Below are positions 57,366 through 64,000 of a DNA stretch of 64,000 nucleotides, piece by piece. Location of the stretch: positions 248,001 to 312,000 of the forward strand of contig JBBMOL010000304.1 of NCBI GenBank assembly GCA_037954665.1. Direction: 5' to 3'. Positions within the stretch are counted from its first letter, which is position 1, and the number at the start of each line of letters is the position of its first letter. Source of the DNA: Laguncularia racemosa. Taxonomy: Eukaryota > Streptophyta > Magnoliopsida > Myrtales > Combretaceae. Made by a program: the position numbers and the translations under genes. Under the pieces are notes generated by a model. That model was not told where the DNA came from. It saw only the letters and a program-made list of their open reading frames with translations, and did not search any database.

Positions 57366-57632
57366 TTCATAGGCTGACCCATTTAATCCACTTAAAAAAC
57401 AGGTTAGAGTGGAATTTTTCAACTTATTTAAAAAGCAAATCAGATGAACTTAACCCATTTAACCCACAAGTTAAAACTAGTCAACCTATAATAGGCTAGG
57501 TTAGCCCATTAACCCAAAGAAATTAAGGAAAAAACTTGACATTGCATGTAACAAGTTGATGATTAAATATCAGTTTCACTTCAATATCCTCACTTCACTT
57601 TTTCAAATGAATAGTGCTTTATACTCCCAAGC

Positions 57633-57914
57633 ATGTTCAAACAAAGAAAGGGGGGAATTCCACTTTTTGCAATATCAACAATGTCTTCAATACTTGAAGT
57701 ATCCTTTGAACAAGATGGATTCAATTCACCTTCCCAAGAGTGGAGAAAATCAACTTTCTTGAAATTCCCCTTTGTAGACTTCTATCAAGATCAAGTTGGC
57801 AAATCCATTGTTCTACCTTTTGTAAAGGAAGCACTTCATGTTATTGAGTTTGCTAGAGGTGCTCTCGAATCAAAATGGGGTTTCACTCAAGCTAGCTATA
57901 AGGATATATCCTAA
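57633..57914 (+). CDS. Unidentified 93-codon open frame
   Basis: ATG at 57633 to TAA at 57914. The product is not low-complexity: it includes FKQRKGGIPLF, SFEQDGFNSPSQEWRK, FLKFPFVDFYQDQVGKS and FVKEALHVIEFARGALES. Composition is less AT-biased than the surroundings, and it has neither signal peptide nor membrane segment. I do not recognise a family. It could be a displaced exon or a chance frame; no promoter, splice sites or second copy were found. Confidence 0.25.
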   Translation: MFKQRKGGIPLFAISTMSSILEVSFEQDGFNSPSQEWRKSTFLKFPFVDFYQDQVGKSIVLPFVKEALHVIEFARGALESKWGFTQASYKDIS

Positions 57915-59156
57915 TAATATGTTTGCTCGGTGAAATTGCCATTCCATTCCATCTTTATTCCTTATAAGATATTTCCATATTTAGTTGCCCTAATATAATC
58001 AGAATCTCTATTATGTAAAATGAGTAATAGCACTTCCACACTTTCCCACTATATTTTTTCTCAAAATAATTCTATCATAATTAAATAAAAAATAAATAAT
58101 TCAAATAAGCTCTTAAACTAACCGGATCACATACTTTACCGATTTACATATCTTTAAACCGTGACAAGAGATTATTAGAAAAAGGGAAAAAAAAAACTCT
58201 GCGCTATTGTATTGCATTCTTTGGGTCTGATTGCAGCAGAACTGTTTTAATTTTCTTTTTTCTTTTTTTGTTTAAATTACGGCACTATGCCTTCGCAAAA
58301 TTGTAAAAAAAAATTAAAAATTAATTTCTATATGCCTCACTGATGTCCCTTCGAAACCAACAATAGTCAAAACACTAATATTTTTAAATTTATATTAACT
58401 ATATTATTATATTTTATTTTTATATACACAACGTGTTGGCATTTACGACTTTTTTAAAAATATCAGTAGCAATGTAAACAAAACAACAGGCACATAGCAT
58501 TGTATTTCAAAAGTAAATTATATTATTATATTTAGTTTTTATACGCACATAGCGTATTGGCATTTATGACCTTTTTAAAAATATTAATAATGTGGTGCCC
58601 CATTCGATGATAAATTTATGCAAAACAACAGGCACGCAGCATTGTATTTAGAGTTCAGAATTGGAGAATGGAATAAAAAATTAATACACAGATAGTGGAT
58701 GTCCAGGTACACCCACAATATGAGTATCCTATTATTTTTTTTAATTTATAAAATAATATGTAAAAAAAAATATTTTAAAAATAAGTTACGAAAGTACAAA
58801 CTTTAATATGTGTCTCAGGCAATTTATACCAAAAGACATCACTTTTTTATATGTAATTTTTTTTTAATTATTAAAAATTAAAATTTCTCAAATAAATTTT
58901 TTTATCTTGGTTTATTTTTTCACCGCCTCCGCTCTGATGACCAATAACAAGAGATTAAGGAAAGCTTTTTGCCAAAAATGTCCGTGCATGCATTGGCAGC
59001 CACTGCCTTGTCTCTACTATCCTTCCTCATGAGGCTCATATTAAAAATATGATATTGTTTTATATTTAATATTATCATTTAATAATTTCTATAGAGAAGG
59101 TATATAATATTTTAAAACCCATATTAAAAAAAAAAAAATTACATTTAGAATTTATC
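57915..59156. other. AT-rich interval, small internal duplication
   Basis: Contains two imperfect copies of a ~120-bp segment (about 58395-58510 and 58520-58650) sharing GTTGGCATTTACGAC-like, TTTTTAAAAATAT and AAACAACAGGCACRYAGCAT blocks. Nothing coding is seen. Confidence 0.5.
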
Positions 59157-59462
59157 ATGTAACTTCAAATATCCACCTAAAAACTCCAAGCTCAAACTAA
59201 ATGACAGTCATCTCAAGAAAGTGCAGGTCCTCCTAGCATATATATATATAAATGATGTTTGAAGTTTCGTCTTATACGGGTATATATATATATATATATA
59301 TATATATGCTTGGAGGACCTGCACTTTACTGTCATTTAGTTTGAGCCAAAACAACTTGCCAATAATGTACAAGATAAAGCTGGTGAAGAAGCAAAGTAGG
59401 ATAAGGAACATCATCAAACCAATTGAAAGGAAGTACCTGTCATTCTCATTCTGTCACAAACC
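59157..59462 (+). promoter_or_regulatory. Promoter remnant of lectin receptor kinase copy 2
   Basis: Shares CATGTAACTTCAAATA, CCACCTAAAAACT, CTAAATGACAGTC and ATTGAAAGGAAGTA with the intact gene's 5' flank. An extra ~130 bp forming one arm and loop of a hairpin (59190-59346) is inserted where the intact promoter has AAAGCACACAAGACAAA. Confidence 0.6.
59190..59346. repeat. Long inverted repeat (foldback) in paralogue promoter
   Basis: The left arm GCTCAAACTAAATGACAGT (59190-59208) plus AAAGTGCAGGTCCTCC (59218-59233) and a TA tract is matched by the reverse complement at 59301-59346, with one mismatch and a 9-base bulge (59209-59217). The loop contains about 30 bp of TA repeat. Total paired length is about 45 bp. 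Confidence 0.88.
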
Positions 59463-59685
59463 ATGGCCTCGATTTTCTATCTTCTCATAATCCCACTTTC
59501 AAATGCTCTCTTTCAACTACACAAGCTTTAGTAGCGACGATGCCAATATATAATCAACCTATGCATCTATGGGATGAAGCCCCACGAAATCTCACTCATT
59601 TCAGCATGCACTTCTCATTCATCATCGGCTCAAAAAATTGAACTAGTTACGGCGATGGAATCGCATTTTCCAAGTTCTTAAATGT
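59463..59685 (+). pseudogene. Lectin receptor kinase copy 2, 5' part
   Basis: The ATG at 59463 starts MASIFYLLIIPLSNALF, equivalent to the signal peptide of the intact gene, followed by a frameshift and a ~75-bp deletion, then lectin residues YNQPMHLWDEAPRNLTHFSMHFSFII and a TGA-type break at 59641. Similarity ends near 59680 (TACGGCGATGGAATCGCATTTT). The gene resumes at 62915 after about 3.2 kb of repeat DNA. Confidence 0.88.
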
Positions 59686-60748
59686 AAAACCCAAGAAACT
59701 CATATTGTATATAGTATCCGAATAAATAAAAGAATTTACTAAAAGACTCGATTATAATTTGTGAAAACCTAAATTAAAAAAAAAATTAATTATTCAAAAA
59801 ATAAATTATAGACCATATTAGATTAAATAATAAAATAAATTAAAATTATAGATTTAAGATTATCAAATAAAAATTTCAAATAAATATTCATACTCAAAAT
59901 AGTTAAATTAGCTTATACATAAAGTTTCGTAATAAAAAATACTAAAGTATTTAAAATTTATAAATCCCTATATAATGCACGAGACCATTCCAAAAGGCCC
60001 CATGTTCTATAGAACAACCAAAAGACGAAAAGGAAAAGAAAATATAAAAGACAAAGAAGAAAAGGGAAAGCAAAACAAGACATAGAGCTAGAGACGAGAC
60101 AAAAACGCCAGAAAGAGAGAAGAAGAGATTTGAACAAAAAAATTCATATATGACCTCCATTCCACGATCCGAAACTCTTAGTGCATTTCTTGAGGTGAGT
60201 GCAACTCAACTAAACCAATTTTATATGAAACCGAATTATTTTTCGGAATTTAGGTATAAATGTGGAATATGTGTACAAATTAATATTTAACTTAGAAACT
60301 AGTTGTAATAATTAAAAAAACATTAGATAAGGCGATCTAAGCCATAAATAGCATGTAATAACGTATTTTTTGTTTTTTTAGGCAAAGAAAATCATTCCAA
60401 CTACTTTAATTAAATTCAAGGAAAAATGAGGCTCACATGAGTAGAACTCTGTAACATGCTATATTGCGTGTATTATTATTGTATTTCATGTGTTTGTTAT
60501 GAATACATATAATTTGTCTAGATCCTAATTGCTTCCGAGGGTTTTTTATTCTACCGTGAAAATATATACATGTGCTTGCTGTTTTATTTTGCTGGTGTGA
60601 GATAGATAAATACACGTATATAGGCGTGTGGTGTGGTTGACGGTGGAAGCTGGGGGCTGGAGTTTGCGTGCCGGAATTTGACGTTGGGAAGATGTGTAGG
60701 CATACATTTACGTATTGGTCTAAAACAGGGCAGCTTGGTGTGTTGTGT

Positions 60749-60781
<33 letters not shown>

Positions 60782-60990
60782 GCATAGTTGCCGTAATTAT
60801 ATTGTTTTCAATTGTATGTATATATAGTTGCCGTCAATTGTAGGATCCATTTGTATCATTATATTGTTTTCAATTTAGTGGAATCGGTTCAAAGTATCAT
60901 TATATTGTTTTCAATTTAGTGGAATTGGTTCCAATATTGAATTATCATTGTGAAGTTTCATTTGCTAGTGGGATTGCTAGTTTGCGTGGA
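59686..60990. other. Insertion within lectin kinase copy 2, left part
   Basis: AT-rich DNA with a TA microsatellite at 60752-60771 and a triplicated TATTGTTTTCAATT motif at 60800-60930. No gene is recognised. Confidence 0.45.
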
Positions 60991-61379
60991 GACTTTACAT
61001 AAGGGATTCACATCTTTTAGTAGCCTTGATCATTGTAATTTCATTTGTTCTTGTATTGAGTGTTTAATCCAATTAAAGACAACATTATTTGGTGTTGAGA
61101 TTAGTTGATCTACAAATTGGATTACAAAGGTTTTAGGGTTTACGCAATAAGCTAGGGTTACTGATCCAGATTTGAATTGAGGTTTATTCACTTGTTTATA
61201 TGTATATGCTTTAATCAATTTAAGACATATCATCTTTTGGTATCGGAGCAACTTATTTTACAAATTTGGATTCATAAAATTTAGTGGTTCACACCTCTTG
61301 AGGACTTAGATTTAGTGATTGAATTTGTTCAATTGGTTACGTATATGTGCTTGGATCCTTTGATCATTTAGGCACATCA
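60991..61379 (+). repeat. LTR tail with internal primer-binding-site copy (family A relative)
   Basis: Includes AGACATATCATCTTTTGGTA with TGGTATCGGAGC (61240-61251), the LTR end plus primer-binding site of family A with changes, and about 130 bp later a second end TTAGGCACATCA closing at 61379. The arrangement repeats that at 135-311. No internal coding sequence follows, so this may be a solo or truncated LTR. Confidence 0.6.
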
Positions 61380-61616
61380 TTAAATAAACATGTACATATA
61401 TATGCATTATATAGGTAAATATATGGAGCATAGTGGAAGGCAATTGATGGCCTGTGCAATGTGTAGATCTAATGTCGTTAATATATTAACATATACATAT
61501 GTATATAGGCATGAGCAAGAACTATAGCCTATTAACATAAATAGATATCTATATCTATGGGAGTGCATAGATGCCGAAGGGGAAGGGGAGAACCTACGGA
61601 TAAACAATTAAAAATT

Positions 61617-61651
<35 letters not shown>

Positions 61652-61959
61652 TATGCATATATATGTATGAATATACTAATAATAATAATAACACTCTAAG
61701 GACATTTCATATGTGTTGGTAAAAACTTCTAAGTTAAGATGGAAAGAGAGATGGAGGGCAATTGAATGATCCTAGCTAAAAGTCCGTTGCTTGATGACTA
61801 TTTTCTTTAACAATTTAGATGTTGTTCCTCCCTTAATGTTGTAGATGTTGCTTGGTTGCTTGAATTGAATGATTGTATTGTGTATTAGGTTTTGATAAGA
61901 ATGACTTTTGCACATGTGTTTGATTATGTATGGTCACCCTAAAACCTTAACTAATCATT
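61380..61959. other. Interval with microsatellite, no gene
   Basis: Holds an AT microsatellite at about 61618-61650, AATAATAATAATA at 61676-61690 and otherwise unassigned DNA. Confidence 0.4.
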
Positions 61960-62880
61960 CGACTTAGATAAGAACCCAATATGCATTGCATGAACATTGC
62001 ACAATTCAAGGCCATCACTGCTATAGGGCATGCCAAAAGTAATTAGAGGATTACTGCTCTTCCAAGTGCGAACTAACTGACTAGGAGATTGTTATGCCTT
62101 GACTATTCCGAGTTCGGTCTATCCTTAAGGGTGCTTAAATGCTCATTGTATGAGTAACATCTGAGCCTAGATCACTAAAGCTAAGAGATAAGCTATAATA
62201 AAGTGATAAGAGTAATTGAATTGAGTGTGAGACCCAGGCTCCGATGGTGGCTTTGGAACCCCTAACCCAAGGTCAAGGGGGGTGTAAACCCTAGACTTCA
62301 CGTTGGTTACTGAAAGACTACGTGCAATATTGCATTCTTATGATTGTTCATGCATAGCATATGATTTGATAACTTACTTGAAATTGCTTGTGTTTATAAC
62401 TACACTGAGAGATTGCACTTTATCTCACTAAGCATTTAGCTTACCCTCTCATACATTTGCTCTTGCAGGTTGTGACGATCTAAACTTCCTCATTTGACAT
62501 CGAACCAAGGCAAATACCTATTGTAGAGCTGAGAGCAAGGGTTTAGTGGGAAGAAAGTGAGGATTAAAGTATTTATAGAAATTGATAGACTTGAGCCTGT
62601 AATCTTTGTATTTGATCCAATAGGATTTGGGTGTACCTATTTATAATGGGACCCATTTAAGGCCCTCTGTTGATATAGTTGTCAAATGTTTCCGTTGAGC
62701 ATAGAACTTACGAGATGAGAAATGAATGAGTGCTTGAGGCATTTGAGTGTTATTATTGTGATTAAACAAGTTGTGTTACTTGAGTTAAGAGGCTTCCTAG
62801 TTGCTTAACAGAGGTTAGGCAATCGTGGCTGGTTGTCACGTTTAAGTACCTAGAGAGGGGCATAACACTAAAGGCTCAAA
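61960..62880 (+). repeat. Gypsy LTR-like repeat, inverse relative of 11300-11810
   Basis: 61960-62470 matches the reverse complement of 11300-11810. The right part has the style of a gypsy LTR 3' end (GCTTAACAGAGGTTAGGCAA, GTCACGTTTAAGTACCTAGA). A TATTTATAATGGG near 62638 may be the TATA region. No primer-binding site or internal domain follows, so it is probably a solo LTR or fragment in the lectin pseudogene. Confidence 0.55.
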
Positions 62881-62914
62881 GATGTCGGGCAACATAACAA
62901 TGGTAGAGCTCTTA

Positions 62915-63535
62915 GACTCACTTATAATGACCAAATCTTGAATTCAACTTCCTTCCTTTTCGTTGCTATGGAGTTTGATATTTATGCAAATAGTTGGGAT
63001 CCCCTAGGCACATATGTAGGTGTAGACATTAATTCTCTTGTGTCCATAAGCAACGTTTAGTAGGCGAGTGATATTAGTGATGGAAAAACAAATGAAGCTT
63101 CAATAACATATAATGCAAGCACAAAAAACTTATTTTTTCTTTTCATGAGATATCACAATGATATAATCATAATCTAGTCCCTTAGTCATGCTAGATTCTA
63201 ATTTTAATGCTAAACTTGGGGATTTCAGATTGGCAAGGTTGGTAGACCATGGGAAAGTTGGTCAAACTACTACAATGGTAAGGACCATGGGTTATATGGC
63301 CCCAAAGCGTGTTGTAACATATAGGACTACTAAAGAATTTGATATCTATAATTTTGGAATTGTTTGTTTGGAGATTGCTTATGGGAGAAAACCAATTGAT
63401 CTTAAAGCCAAAGAAGATCAAGTGGTATTGGTTGAGTGGGTTTGGGATCTTCATGGGAGAGGTGACATGTTTCATGTTGTAGATCTAAGGCAACATGGGG
63501 ATTTTGATGATAAATAAAGGGAGATATTGATGGTG
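62915..63535 (+). pseudogene. Lectin receptor kinase copy 2, lectin and kinase parts
   Basis: 62915-63185 corresponds to intact-gene positions about 47155-47430 (lectin; FLFVAMEFDIYANSWDP and VGVDINSLVS readable, with a TAG near 63058). At 63185/63186 it jumps to the kinase (equivalent of 48186), so 755 bp encoding the lectin end, membrane span, glycine loop and HRD are lost. The remaining frame (MLDSNFNAKLGDFRLARLVD...) has DFG changed to DFR and APE to APK. Similarity ends at about 63535. It cannot encode a receptor. Confidence 0.9.
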
Positions 63536-63607
63536 AAATGTTTTTGCCATTGAAATAGAAACCTAAAGAGACAGATAAAAGAGAGAATCCCTATAGAAGA
63601 CCTATGG

Positions 63608-64000
63608 TGATAGGAATCAAATTCTTACAAGACCTATCACTAGAGTAAGAGCCAAGGGATTACAAAATTTGGTGATGAAGGTCCTCTTTAAACAATTAGA
63701 CCCTGAGAATATTTGTTTAGTATCTTCTTTTCTATTTCATATTTGTTGTGCATTCTAGCAAGTACACTTGTCAATTTTTACTAGACAGTGGATAAATTCA
63801 CTAAAGCTCAAATTGTGGGTTATTCATGGACCTACACAAATCAAAGAAGAACCAGTCTAACAATTTGTTTAATTGAAGTGAACAACCGGTCACTTGAAGA
63901 CCATTTGTATTTGTAATTTGTTGCTTTTGGGAATCGGCCACTTAAGTGGCATCTTTGTAATTTTTGTGTTATTTTTACCCTAATTGGAGCAAGTATAAAT
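63608..64000 (+). repeat. Start of another family A LTR, cut by window edge
   Basis: Begins TGATAGGAATCAAA, matching 39449 and 43315, and follows them through the TATA region at the window end (AGCAAGTATAAAT). It is preceded by AGAAGACCTATGG, similar to the purine tract before other family A 3' LTRs, so it may be the 3' LTR of a mostly deleted element. Confidence 0.8.

Overview
This is plant nuclear DNA, almost certainly from a eudicot. It is AT-rich, with plant LTR retrotransposons (Ty1/copia, Ty3/gypsy including Athila-like and Tat/Ogre-like lineages), L1-type LINE debris, a tRNA-type SINE and a hAT element. The one clearly intact host gene is an intronless L-type lectin receptor kinase. 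I cannot name the species. Nearly everything else is retroelement sequence at different stages of decay, much of it nested.

Layout. 1-5360: tail of an LTR at the window edge, a deleted gypsy element with perfect 5-bp target duplications (1287-3448), a 270-bp direct repeat flanking it, and a 5' fragment of a lectin receptor kinase (4972-5358). 5750-12900: a duplicated block, a SINE, and a 1.44-kb hAT element (7408-8848) carrying two exons and an intron of an amino-acid-transporter-like gene. 12903-19052: a gypsy element on the minus strand with 1021-bp LTRs about 98% identical, no gag, and a pol frame broken only by stop codons. 19053-22900: an older Athila-like gag-protease region and LTR on the minus strand. 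22900-46500: a very degenerate Tat/Ogre-like element on the plus strand (ORF1, gag, protease, RT/RNase H). Its protease-RT junction has become a seven-copy array of ~620-bp repeats, and two younger LTR elements are inserted in the array (33650-38264 and 39449-44378). 46505-48726: promoter and coding sequence of the receptor kinase. 49770-56600: a LINE split by a copia element (50517-55576). 57100-64000: further repeats and a second broken lectin receptor kinase (59463-63535), itself split by repeats, then the start of another LTR.

How it fits together. Three lectin receptor kinase loci share promoter and signal-peptide sequence, so this was a tandem cluster later pulled apart by transposons; only the middle copy survives, with retrotransposon sequence about 305 bp upstream of its ATG. 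Across the dead elements the stops are mostly TAG or TAA at glutamine positions with few frameshifts, as expected from C-to-T change at methylated cytosines.

Most worth a second look: clusters of a CACGG...CCGTG palindrome in LTRs of three unrelated retrotransposon families (a GCATGGCCATGC analogue in a fourth); the gene-carrying hAT; the tandem array born inside a Tat element; a gag-less gypsy subfamily whose two members both begin an ATG-led frame just before protease; and a doubled primer-binding site in that same family. All homology statements rest on recognition of protein and terminal motifs by reading, and identities are counted by eye.
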